NCBI RefSeq assembly: GCF_028548475.1
Contig: NZ_JAQQLE010000003.1
Coordinates: forward strand, 186,001 to 250,000
DNA: 64,000 nucleotides
Direction: 5' to 3'
Source of the DNA: Vogesella margarita
Lineage (GTDB): Bacteria; Pseudomonadota; Gammaproteobacteria; Burkholderiales; Chromobacteriaceae
Of the stretch, positions 43,731 to 51,514 are shown one piece after another; position 1 is the first letter of the stretch; each line of letters opens with the position of its first letter. The position numbers and the translations under genes are program-made. A model generated the notes under the pieces. It was given only the letters and a program-made list of their open reading frames with translations. It did no database searches and was not told the origin of the DNA.

Positions 43731-45203
43731 TCAGCGCATCACGAACGGGTCGGCAATCGGCTCGTCCGAGGTGCGGATCCACACCGACTTGGTACGGGTG
43801 TAGTCCAGCATCGCTTCCAGGCCGCCTTCGCGCCCCAGCCCGCTCTGGCCGTAGCCGCCGAACGGCACGATCGGCGACACCACACGATAGGTGTTCACCC
43901 ACACGATGCCGGCGCGCAGCGCCCGCGTCAGGCGGTGACCACGGGCCAGGTCACGGGTGAACACGCCGGATGCCAGACCGTAGACGCTGTCGTTGGCCAG
44001 TGCCACGGCCTCGGCCTCGGTATCGAAAGTCACCACGCTCAGCACCGGGCCGAACAGCTCGGTGGTGACGCTGGCAATGCTGCTGTTCGGGCAGGCCAGA
44101 ATGGTGGGACGGTAGTAGTAGCCAGCCTCAAAATCCGGCGGTACGGCACCACCGGTCAGCAGCTCGGCACCGGCGTCCACGCTGGCGGCCACCACGTGCT
44201 GGATGTGCGCACGCTGCTTCTGCGTTGCCAGCGGCCCCATCTCGGTGGCGCTGTCCTGCGGATCGCCGATGCGAATCGCCTCGGCCTTGGCCACCAGTTT
44301 GGCCAGCAGCTGGTCACGCACCCCGCGCTGCACCAAGAGGCGCGAGCCGGCGACGCAGCTCTGGCCGCTGGCGGCAAAGATGCCGGCGACGATGGCATTG
44401 CTGACGCTGTCGACATCCACATCGTCGAACACCAGCACCGGCGACTTGCCGCCCAGCTCCAGCGTGGTGTACGCCAGGTTGTCAGCCGAGTTGCGCACGA
44501 TATGGCGCGCAGTTTCCGGGCCACCGGTAAAGGCGATGCGCGACACCAGCGGGTGACTGGTCAGCACCCGGCCGCAGTCGTTGCCAAAGCCGGTGATGAT
44601 GTTCACCACCCCCGGCGGGAAACCGGCCTCGTGCACCAGGCGGGCAAACGCCAGCAACGGTGCCGGGCCCTCCTCCGATGCTTTCAGCACCACGGTGCAG
44701 CCTGCGGCCAACGCTGGCCCCAGCTTTACCGCAGACAGGAACAGCTGCGAGTTCCACGGCACGATGGCAGCCACCACGCCGATCGGCTCGCGGCGCAGGA
44801 AGACCTCCATGTCCGGCTTGTCCACCGGCAGGCAGGCGCCCTGCAGCTTGTCGGCCAGGCCGGCGTAGTAGCGGTAGTACTCGGCGACGTAACCGATCTG
44901 GCTGCGGGTCTCGCGGATGATCTTGCCGGTATCCGCGGTTTCCAGCTCGGCCAGCTGGTCGGCATTCGCCGCCACCAGATCCGCCAGCTTGTACAGCAAC
45001 TTGCCACGCTGGCTTGCCGTCAGCCCGGCCCAGGCCGGGTCGAGAAAGGCACGGTGCGCGGCCTGCACCGCACGCTCCACATCCTCGGCGCCGGCCGCCG
45101 GCATACTGGCCCACGGCTCGCCATTGGCGGGGTTGATGCTGTCGAAGCTGGCGCTGCCATCCTCGAACGCGCCATCGATATACTGCTGAAACCTTCTCAA
45201 CAT
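43731..45203 (-). CDS. tgnC: Aldehyde dehydrogenase, candidate TgnC (ring-cleavage lactone/semialdehyde oxidation)
   Basis: 490 residues, standard ALDH. IVPWNSQLFLSAVKLGPALAAG, TLELGGKSPVLVFDDVDVD with the base glutamate, and the nucleophile in FAASGQSCVAGSR near residue 293. It is one of two ALDHs in the operon; the other is GabD-like, so this one should act on the earlier intermediate. In the Acinetobacter pathway that step oxidises the N-methylformamido-methylene hydroxybutyrolactone to the succinate derivative. Assignment rests on operon content; the enzyme family alone does not decide the substrate. Confidence 0.85.
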   Translation of the reverse strand: MLRRFQQYIDGAFEDGSASFDSINPANGEPWASMPAAGAEDVERAVQAAHRAFLDPAWAGLTASQRGKLLYKLADLVAANADQLAELETADTGKIIRETRSQIGYVAEYYRYYAGLADKLQGACLPVDKPDMEVFLRREPIGVVAAIVPWNSQLFLSAVKLGPALAAGCTVVLKASEEGPAPLLAFARLVHEAGFPPGVVNIITGFGNDCGRVLTSHPLVSRIAFTGGPETARHIVRNSADNLAYTTLELGGKSPVLVFDDVDVDSVSNAIVAGIFAASGQSCVAGSRLLVQRGVRDQLLAKLVAKAEAIRIGDPQDSATEMGPLATQKQRAHIQHVVAASVDAGAELLTGGAVPPDFEAGYYYRPTILACPNSSIASVTTELFGPVLSVVTFDTEAEAVALANDSVYGLASGVFTRDLARGHRLTRALRAGIVWVNTYRVVSPIVPFGGYGQSGLGREGGLEAMLDYTRTKSVWIRTSDEPIADPFVMR

Positions 45204-45224
45204 GCTGGAGACTCCTTGGGAAGA

Positions 45225-46262
45225 TCAGGCAAAGGCCGGCATGACCTTGTTAATGAACAGCTCCAGGGACTTTTTCTTGCGCTCGAAGTCCATGTGGCTG
45301 TCGATCCAGAAGCTGTACTGGTCATAGCCCAGTGCTTCATAACCTTTCAGACGGGCAATCACCTCTTCCGGCGTGCCGATGACCAGGTTCTGCTTGATCA
45401 GCTCCGGCGCGTAGTTCGGGAACATGGCGAGGTCGTCGTCGTTGAGCGACTCGATAAAGCCCTGGTTGATCGGCTTCTCGTTCTTGAACCACTTGCTGAA
45501 GTAGCAGTAGAAGCGGCGCATATCGTCTACCGCGGCATCCACTTCCTGGCCGTTCTCGCCGACGAAGGTGTGCATCAGCATCATGATCTGCGGACGCGGA
45601 ATCTCCGGATGGTTGGCGCAAGCAGCATTGAAGCGCTCCATCAGGCTGGTGACTTCACCATCACCGACTGCAAGCGAGGTCACCTGCACATTGCAACCTT
45701 GCGACACGGCGAAATCGTGCGAATTGGGATCGCGCGCAGCCACCCACAGCGGCGGATGCGGCTGTTGCAGCGGGCGCGGTACCGGTGTGGTTTTGGGGAA
45801 CTGCCAGTATTCGCCCTCGTGCGCATAGTCACCGGCAAACAGTTTTTGCAGACACGGAATCATCTCGCGCAGACGACCACCTGCACCCCAGGCATCCAGG
45901 CCCGGGAACATGCGCTCGTACTCAAAGGAATAGGCGCCACGCGCAATACCCACATCCAGGCGGCCATTGCTGGCCAGATCAGTCATGCCGATTTCGCCGG
46001 CCAGCTTGATCGGGTGCCAGAACGGCGCCACCACGGTGCCGGTGCCGAGACGGATCTTGCTGGTCTTGGCCGCCAGATAGGCCAGATTGACGAAGGGGTT
46101 GGGGGCGATGGTGAATTCCATGCCATGGTGCTCACCGATCCAGGCCGTTTCGAAACCACCCTCTTCCGCCAGTTTCACCAGCTCGGTCATCTCGTCGAAC
46201 AGTTCTTTATGCGGCTTGGTAGCGTCGTAGCGCTCCATGTGCAAAAACAGCGAAAACTTCAT
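45225..46262 (-). CDS. tgnB: Bacterial-luciferase-family FMN monooxygenase, candidate trigonelline oxygenase component
   Basis: 345 residues, a flavin-dependent LLM-class TIM barrel (FSLFLHMERYD start, ETAWIGEHHGMEFTIAPNP, RLGTGTVVAPFWHP, GRLDVGIARGAYSFEYERMF). It needs FMNH2 from a partner reductase, encoded next to it (46334-47266). In Acinetobacter baylyi a pair of this kind opens the trigonelline ring between C5 and C6. Sequence shows the family clearly; the substrate comes from the match of the whole gene set. Strong AGGAGAG ribosome site. Confidence 0.87.
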   Translation of the reverse strand: MKFSLFLHMERYDATKPHKELFDEMTELVKLAEEGGFETAWIGEHHGMEFTIAPNPFVNLAYLAAKTSKIRLGTGTVVAPFWHPIKLAGEIGMTDLASNGRLDVGIARGAYSFEYERMFPGLDAWGAGGRLREMIPCLQKLFAGDYAHEGEYWQFPKTTPVPRPLQQPHPPLWVAARDPNSHDFAVSQGCNVQVTSLAVGDGEVTSLMERFNAACANHPEIPRPQIMMLMHTFVGENGQEVDAAVDDMRRFYCYFSKWFKNEKPINQGFIESLNDDDLAMFPNYAPELIKQNLVIGTPEEVIARLKGYEALGYDQYSFWIDSHMDFERKKKSLELFINKVMPAFA

Positions 46263-46333
46263 GATGTCACTCTCCTAATTGCTCTCTGTACGGGGGTGGT
46301 TTTCTTTAGTTATTGAATTGCGGCGGCCCGGCC

Positions 46334-47266
46334 TCAGGACTTGGCCAGCGGCTGCACCGAACCGGCATGGCTGTCGCCGATGTAGATACCGAAGGCATCC
46401 TCGGTACGCTCGCGCACGAAGCGCTGCAGCATCGAACGCACCGCCTCGTCCGTCAGCTGGTCCCACGGAATCTCGTCCATGGCGACCACGCGCAGCTTGC
46501 TGTCGGCCGGCAAATCGCCCTGCACCCGACCGCGGTAGTAGATGTTGACGGCACCGCCTTCTGCGGCCGGCTCGTCGAAGACCGCGAACAGGAAGTCCAG
46601 CTGGGCATCCACGCCGAGCTGCTCCAGCACGCCGCGCAGGCTCTTGCTATCGGAGGCCGGTTCCAGCCGGGTACCGGTCGGCAGCTGGTAGCCCTTGTCG
46701 GTTTCCAGCAGCAGCACGCCGCCGTTGCTTTCCAGAATGGCACCGACCTTGGCACGCTGCCCGGTAGCGGCCAACGCGTCCTGCGACAGGCTGAAGGTGA
46801 GATAGGCGCCACGGCCATAACCCAGCGGGCTGGCGGCCGTGTTGGAAAAGTCGACCACCCGGCCGATCAGGATGATGTGATCACCGGCATCCACCAGCTG
46901 GTGGGTAACGCAATCGAACCAGGCGGCGGCACCATCGATGATCGGGCTGCCGGTCACGCCCTGATGCCAGGCTACCTGCTCGAACTTGTCGGCGGCCTTG
47001 GAGGCAAAGATGCTGGAGACCTGCTTCTGATCCTCGGCCAGGATGCTGATGGAGAATTGCTGGGTATCGGAAAACACCGGGTAACTGGCGGCGGTCTTGC
47101 CGATGCAGATCAGCAGCAGCGCCGGATCGAGCGAGACCGAAGTGAACGAGTTGGCGGTGAAGCCGCGCGGCGTACCGTCCGACTGGCGGGTGGACACCAC
47201 GGTAACACCGGTGACAAAGGCGCCCAGCGCCTTGCGGAATTCCATTACATCAATAGCTTGGGTCAT
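46334..47266 (-). CDS. tgnA: Flavin reductase with extra C-terminal domain, candidate trigonelline oxygenase reductase component
   Basis: 310 residues, nearly double the usual flavin reductase. Residues 1-165 form a FMN-reductase split barrel (FVTGVTVVSTRQSDGTPRG, TANSFTSVSLDPALLLICIG, and HIILIGRVVDFS). Residues about 170-310 form a second alpha/beta module (SNGGVLLLETDKGYQLPTG, then LRGVLEQLG) that resembles a degenerate Nudix fold without the catalytic Nudix box. Such an extension could be a regulatory domain that senses substrate, as in other two-component oxygenases with stimulated reductases. That role is inference. Confidence 0.87.
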   Translation of the reverse strand: MTQAIDVMEFRKALGAFVTGVTVVSTRQSDGTPRGFTANSFTSVSLDPALLLICIGKTAASYPVFSDTQQFSISILAEDQKQVSSIFASKAADKFEQVAWHQGVTGSPIIDGAAAWFDCVTHQLVDAGDHIILIGRVVDFSNTAASPLGYGRGAYLTFSLSQDALAATGQRAKVGAILESNGGVLLLETDKGYQLPTGTRLEPASDSKSLRGVLEQLGVDAQLDFLFAVFDEPAAEGGAVNIYYRGRVQGDLPADSKLRVVAMDEIPWDQLTDEAVRSMLQRFVRERTEDAFGIYIGDSHAGSVQPLAKS

Positions 47267-47272
47267 GGCAGT

Positions 47273-48121
47273 TCACTCCTGATGCTGTTCTTGGGGGGCG
47301 GATGCTTGCGTGGCAGCGAGGAAAGCTCGCAAGCGCCGGTTGATCTCCGCCGGAGCGGTCACGCTCATCATGTGCCGCTCCCCTTCCACGATCTCCAGCC
47401 GGCCCTGTGGCGCCAGCTCGGCCATGGCCCGCGACATGTCGGGGCTGGAGTTGGGGTCAAATTCGCCGGTCATGAACAATGCCGGCAGTGCCAACCCCGG
47501 CAGACCTGCCGCATGGATCGCATCCGAATTGGCAAACAGGCGATAGGTACGGGCATAGCCCTGCGGGTGCACGCTGGTCAGAAAATGTTTTACCAACGCG
47601 GCAGACTCGGTCAGCGCCGCCGGTATCGGTTCACCGAACCAGCGCAGCAGCGTGGAATCGACGGTCGCGGCCACGCCTGTGTGATCCAGTGTGACGGCAC
47701 GCTCCTGTACCGCCGCCCGCTGCGCCGGGGTGCGCATGAACACGGCATTCAGCGCCACCAGCCGCCGGGTGCGCTGCGGGTAGTGCAACGCAAACTCCAG
47801 CGCCACCAGCGCGCCCATCGAATGTCCAACCACGTTGGCCGCATCGACCTTCAGGTGATCGAGCAAATCGACCAGTTGTGCCGCGTAGTCCTTCAGCGTG
47901 ACATCTGCGGCCGGCAGCGCACTGCCGCCATGCCCCAGCATGTCGTAGACGATTACTTTGTAGTCGCGGGAGAACTCGGCAATTTGTGGCGCCCAGATCT
48001 CCTTGCCCATCCCGACACCGTGAATCAGCACCAGCGGCTCACCCCCGCCATACACGCTGAAAGCGGTGCCGTTTGCAGTGCCGGAAACCAGTGGCAGTGG
48101 ACTTGCTTGCTCAGGCTTCAT
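47273..48121 (-). CDS. tgnD: Alpha/beta hydrolase, candidate TgnD
   Basis: 282 residues. LVLIHGVGMGKEIW oxyanion loop, nucleophile elbow GHSMGALVALEFALHYP with the serine near residue 105, acid in GEFDPNSSPD and histidine in VEGERHMMS near the C terminus: a complete catalytic triad. ATG 48121 overlaps the preceding gene by 11 bases and has AAGGAG upstream. In the trigonelline pathway a hydrolase splits the N-methylformamido-methylene succinate into formate, methylamine, CO2 and succinate semialdehyde; this is the only candidate hydrolase in the operon. Confidence 0.85.
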   Translation of the reverse strand: MKPEQASPLPLVSGTANGTAFSVYGGGEPLVLIHGVGMGKEIWAPQIAEFSRDYKVIVYDMLGHGGSALPAADVTLKDYAAQLVDLLDHLKVDAANVVGHSMGALVALEFALHYPQRTRRLVALNAVFMRTPAQRAAVQERAVTLDHTGVAATVDSTLLRWFGEPIPAALTESAALVKHFLTSVHPQGYARTYRLFANSDAIHAAGLPGLALPALFMTGEFDPNSSPDMSRAMAELAPQGRLEIVEGERHMMSVTAPAEINRRLRAFLAATQASAPQEQHQE

Positions 48122-48698
48122 TGCTGCCAAGCTCCTTGAGGTCTTCATAGCGGTTGCCGATGCGATGATGCGGCCGCCCCCCGATAGACGCCCCCAGGGC
48201 GACGACAATCTCGTCCGGGGCTGGCGCGTCGTTAATTGCAAACTGGATGGTGAGGTAGTGGGAACGCATACCCTCGTCGTCCTTGTGCATCATCGGGATC
48301 GAGATTGAGCAATTGGGACCGCCGCGCACATTGGTAAAGCTCAGGTAACTCTTGGCGCCGACCGCCTTGCGATAGAAGTTGCCAAAACGCAGGGTATGAA
48401 TCAGGGCCGAGGCGTGTTCAACCTCACCGCCGGTACCCACTACTGCTGCCTTGCCATAGCCTTCGATCACCTCACCCGAACCGGTCATGCGCAGGATCTC
48501 GGCCGTCAGCAACTCACCCAGCACGGGGGCAACCTTGTGGATTTCCGGCTTCAGGTCTTCAACAAAGCCACGGCCATACCACGGGTTCTTCAGCACCACC
48601 GCCGCCGCAAACATCTTCAACGGTACCGGGGCAGCCTTGCCGCCCTCGATCAGCGTCTCTTCTACATAAGTCACCACTTTGCGAATACCGACATCCAT
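48111..48698 (-). CDS. AA_synth-family (DUF1185) protein, first gene of the operon
   Basis: 195 residues of the amino acid synthesis family PF06684. Landmarks are KVVTYVEETLIEGGKAAP, NPWYGRGFVEDL, the loop GYGKAAVVGTGGEVEHASALIHTL, and GASIGGRPHHRIGNRYEDLKE at the end. The function of the family is not established. The Acinetobacter pathway needs a conserved hypothetical protein that assists the dehydrogenase step, and this may be its counterpart. It begins the 12-gene minus-strand operon, with an AAGGAG site, and faces the operator-bearing region at 48699-48914. Confidence 0.88.
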   Translation of the reverse strand: MDVGIRKVVTYVEETLIEGGKAAPVPLKMFAAAVVLKNPWYGRGFVEDLKPEIHKVAPVLGELLTAEILRMTGSGEVIEGYGKAAVVGTGGEVEHASALIHTLRFGNFYRKAVGAKSYLSFTNVRGGPNCSISIPMMHKDDEGMRSHYLTIQFAINDAPAPDEIVVALGASIGGRPHHRIGNRYEDLKELGSNEA

Positions 48699-48745
48699 GT
48701 CACTGCTCCTTCTGCCTGGCGCCCGGCGCCGTTAATCTTCGTCTG

Positions 48746-48814
48746 TTGGTATTACGGTATACCAAGAAAAATGAGATCGCAAGGAAATTGTCTTCTGGTA
48801 TACCATAAGACAAT
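48746..48814. promoter_or_regulatory. Paired GGTATACC operators between the operon and the divergent decarboxylase gene
   Basis: Two palindromic sites. Site 1 has TTGGTAT / ATACCAA arms at 48746-48752 and 48759-48765 and contains GGTATACC at 48756-48763. Site 2 is a 28-base near-perfect palindrome (48787-48814; 26 of 28 positions symmetric) centred on TGGTATACCA with ATTGTCTT / AAGACAAT flanks. Cores of the form TGGTATA are known targets of FCD-type GntR proteins such as NanR, so the operon's own GntR (37240-37977) is the prime candidate. Confidence 0.75.
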
Positions 48815-48914
48815 CAAAAAGGAGACAGCAGCTCAACCTGACTGCAAACAACCCACTAAAGTGAAATATCAGCCCTTTCCGACATATAGGGCTCAACTAA
48901 CAATGGAGCACACC

Positions 48915-49295
48915 ATGAGCAAGGAAACCTTTGATCGCGGCCTGACTATCCGCAAGGCTGTATTGGGTGAAGACTATGTAAACCAGGCACTGGCAAATGC
49001 GGATGAACTGTCGATGCCGCTACAACAACTGGTTACCGAGTACTGCTGGGGAACGGTCTGGGCGCGGGAAGGCTTGGAACGGAAGACACGCAGCCTGATC
49101 AATCTGGGCATGATTGCCGCCCTGAACCGACCTCACGAACTCAAGCTTCATGTGCGTGGGGCGCTCAATAATGGCTGCAGCAAAGAGGAGATCGTCGAAG
49201 TGATCCTGCAGATCGCCATCTATTGCGGTGTACCGGCGGCAATAGATGCCATGAGAATAGTCAGGGACGTGCTGAGTACTGATCAACAACAGTAG
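48915..49295 (+). CDS. Carboxymuconolactone decarboxylase-family protein
   Basis: 126 residues, PcaC-like: FDRGLTIRKAVLGEDYVNQAL start, YCWGTVWAREGLERKTRSLI, and the signature ELKLHVRGALNNGCSKEEI. It is close to gamma-carboxymuconolactone decarboxylase, but no protocatechuate genes are nearby. Divergent from the trigonelline-type operon and sharing its operator region, it probably acts in the same pathway, perhaps in decarboxylation or lactone handling. ATG 48915 is 7 bases from GGAG; an ATG at 48903 is less well placed. Confidence 0.85.
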   Translation: MSKETFDRGLTIRKAVLGEDYVNQALANADELSMPLQQLVTEYCWGTVWAREGLERKTRSLINLGMIAALNRPHELKLHVRGALNNGCSKEEIVEVILQIAIYCGVPAAIDAMRIVRDVLSTDQQQ

Positions 49296-49431
49296 CAGGC
49301 CAAGACCGGTGCAGGCATCCATCACAAAGGACATCCGACCTGCATGGATAGCAGTACATATGGCTGTCGCGTGTTCTCGACCATTTGGCGTCGGATAAAG
49401 ACACATCGCCCTGTGACTTCGGCGCGACAAT

Positions 49432-49453
49432 CATGTCAATCCACAATGACATG
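49432..49453. promoter_or_regulatory. Inverted repeat CATGTCA / TGACATG upstream of fdsG
   Basis: Perfect 7-base arms separated by 8 bases, 34 bases before the fdsG start. It may be the binding site of an fds regulator, although no regulator gene lies next to the operon. The rest of the 191-base gap after the decarboxylase gene shows nothing else. Confidence 0.5.
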
Positions 49454-49486
49454 CCCGCACGGCAGACGCTCAACAGAGGAGCCACC

Positions 49487-49957
49487 ATGACCACGCAACA
49501 AGACCTGGCGCGCACGCAAGTCCAGGCCATCCTCCAGGCACACCAGCAGCAAGCCGGCGCCTTGTTGCCGATCCTGCACGCGGTGCAGGACACACTGGGC
49601 TACATCCCGGACTGGGCGGTGGCCGACATCGCCCGGGCGCAGAACCAGAGCCGTGCCGAAGTGCATGGCGTCATCACCTTCTACCACCACTTTCGCACCA
49701 GCCCGCCGGCGGCGCATACGCTGCAGATCTGCCAGGCCGAGGCCTGTCAGGCGCGCGGCAGCCGCGAGCTGACCGCGCACGCCGAACAGGCGCTGGGCTG
49801 TAGCCTGCATGGCCGCAGCGGCGACATCGGCCTGGAGCCGGTGTATTGCCTGGGGCTGTGCGCCACCGGTCCCAACATCCAGCTCGATGACAAGATGATT
49901 TCCCGCGTCGACGCCGGCAAGCTGGATCGTGTACTGGCCGGTCTGAAGGAGGCGTGA
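49487..49957 (+). CDS. fdsG: NAD-dependent formate dehydrogenase, gamma subunit (NuoE-like)
   Basis: 156 residues, NuoE/thioredoxin-like [2Fe-2S] fold. The four cluster cysteines are in ICQAEACQARG and VYCLGLCATGP. ATG 49487 has AGAGGAG upstream. First gene of the fdsGBA-fdhD-fdsD operon. Confidence 0.93.
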   Translation: MTTQQDLARTQVQAILQAHQQQAGALLPILHAVQDTLGYIPDWAVADIARAQNQSRAEVHGVITFYHHFRTSPPAAHTLQICQAEACQARGSRELTAHAEQALGCSLHGRSGDIGLEPVYCLGLCATGPNIQLDDKMISRVDAGKLDRVLAGLKEA

Positions 49958-51504
49958 TGAGCGCAATCAAACTGTACGTGCCGCGTGACTCCGCGGCGCT
50001 GGCGCTGGGCGCCGACGACACCGCCGCAACGTTGGCCGCAGAAGCGGCACGACGCGGCATCAATATCGAGCTGGTACGCAACGGCTCGCGCGGGCTGTTC
50101 TGGCTGGAACCGCTGGTGGAAGTGCAGACCGCGCAAGGACGCGTCGCCTACGGCCCGGTAGAAGCCGATGACGTGCCGGCACTGTTCGACACGCTGCTGG
50201 CCGGCGGCGAGCACCCGCTGTGCCACGGTCTGACCGACGACATCCCGTATCTGAAAAACCAGGAGCGCCTGACCTTTGCCCGTGTCGGCATTACCGACCC
50301 GCTGTCGCTGGCCGACTACCAGGCGCACGAAGGCTTTGCCGGGCTGCGCAAGGCGCTGGCGCTGAGCAGCAGCGACATCGTGCAGACAGTGCTGGATTCC
50401 GGCCTGCGCGGCCGTGGCGGCGCCGCCTTCCCCGCCGGCATCAAGTGGCGCACCGTGGCGCAGGCGCAGGCGGCGCAGAAATACGTGGTGTGCAATGCCG
50501 ACGAGGGCGACTCCGGCACCTTCTCCGACCGCATGGTGCTGGAAGACGACCCGTACATGCTGATCGAGGGCATGACCATTGCCGGCCTGGCGGTGGGTGC
50601 CAGCGAGGGCTACATCTACATTCGCTCCGAATACCCGCATGCCGTGGCGGTGATGAACGAGGCGATTGCCCGCGCCACTGCCGCCGGCTTCCTCGGCGAC
50701 GACATCCTCGGCTCCGGCCGCGCCTTCCGCCTGCAAGTGCGCAAGGCCGCCGGCGCCTATGTCTGCGGCGAAGAAACCGCGATGCTGGAAAGCATCGAGG
50801 GCAAGCGCGGCGTGGTGCGCGCCAAGCCGCCGCTGCCGGCGCTGGCCGGCCTGTTCGGCCAACCTACCGTGATCAACAACGTCATCACCCTGGCCACGGT
50901 GCCGGTAATCCTGGCGCGCGGCGCGGCTTTCTACGCCGGCTACGGCATGGGCCGTTCGCGCGGCACGCTGCCGTTCCAGCTGGCGGGCAACCTGCAGCAC
51001 GGCGGGTTGGTGGAAAAAGCCTTCGGCCTGACGCTGCGCGAATTGCTGCACGACTTTGGCGGCGGCAGCGCCAGCGGCCGGCCGATCCGCGCGGTACAGG
51101 TGGGCGGCCCGCTAGGCGCCTACCTGCCGCCGGCACAGTTCGACACCCCGCTGGATTACGAAGCCTATGCCGCGCTGGGCGCGGTGGTGGGCCACGGCGG
51201 CGTGGTGGCCTTTGACGACAGCGTGGATATGGCCGAGCAGGCACGCTACGCGATGGAATTCTGTGCCATCGAATCCTGCGGCAAGTGCACGCCGTGCCGC
51301 ATCGGCTCCACCCGCGGGGTGGAAGTGATCCAGCGCATCCAGCGGCACGAAAACCGTCCGCAGCAGATCGAACTACTGCGCGACCTGTGCGACACCATGC
51401 TGCACGGCTCGCTGTGCGCGATGGGTGGCATGACGCCGTACCCGGTGCTGTCGGCGCTGAACCACTTCCCCGAAGACTTCGGCGCCCATGACGCGGCAGA
51501 GTAA
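49957..51504 (+). CDS. fdsB: NAD-dependent formate dehydrogenase, beta subunit (NuoF-like)
   Basis: 515 residues. After an N-terminal ~120-residue thioredoxin-like part comes the FMN/NADH module (GLRGRGGAAFPAGIKW, NADEGDSGTFSDR, GAYVCGEETAMLES) and a [4Fe-4S] site in ESCGKCTPCRIG near residue 440. This subunit passes electrons from the iron-sulfur chain to NAD. The start overlaps the fdsG stop as TGATG. Confidence 0.94.
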   Translation: MSAIKLYVPRDSAALALGADDTAATLAAEAARRGINIELVRNGSRGLFWLEPLVEVQTAQGRVAYGPVEADDVPALFDTLLAGGEHPLCHGLTDDIPYLKNQERLTFARVGITDPLSLADYQAHEGFAGLRKALALSSSDIVQTVLDSGLRGRGGAAFPAGIKWRTVAQAQAAQKYVVCNADEGDSGTFSDRMVLEDDPYMLIEGMTIAGLAVGASEGYIYIRSEYPHAVAVMNEAIARATAAGFLGDDILGSGRAFRLQVRKAAGAYVCGEETAMLESIEGKRGVVRAKPPLPALAGLFGQPTVINNVITLATVPVILARGAAFYAGYGMGRSRGTLPFQLAGNLQHGGLVEKAFGLTLRELLHDFGGGSASGRPIRAVQVGGPLGAYLPPAQFDTPLDYEAYAALGAVVGHGGVVAFDDSVDMAEQARYAMEFCAIESCGKCTPCRIGSTRGVEVIQRIQRHENRPQQIELLRDLCDTMLHGSLCAMGGMTPYPVLSALNHFPEDFGAHDAAE

Positions 51505-51514
51505 GGAACAGACA

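Noticed and set aside
43719-46316. 865-codon plus-strand open frame opposite the ALDH and luciferase-family genes
   Set aside because: It spans two well-supported minus-strand genes and the gap between them, with no protein-family signal.
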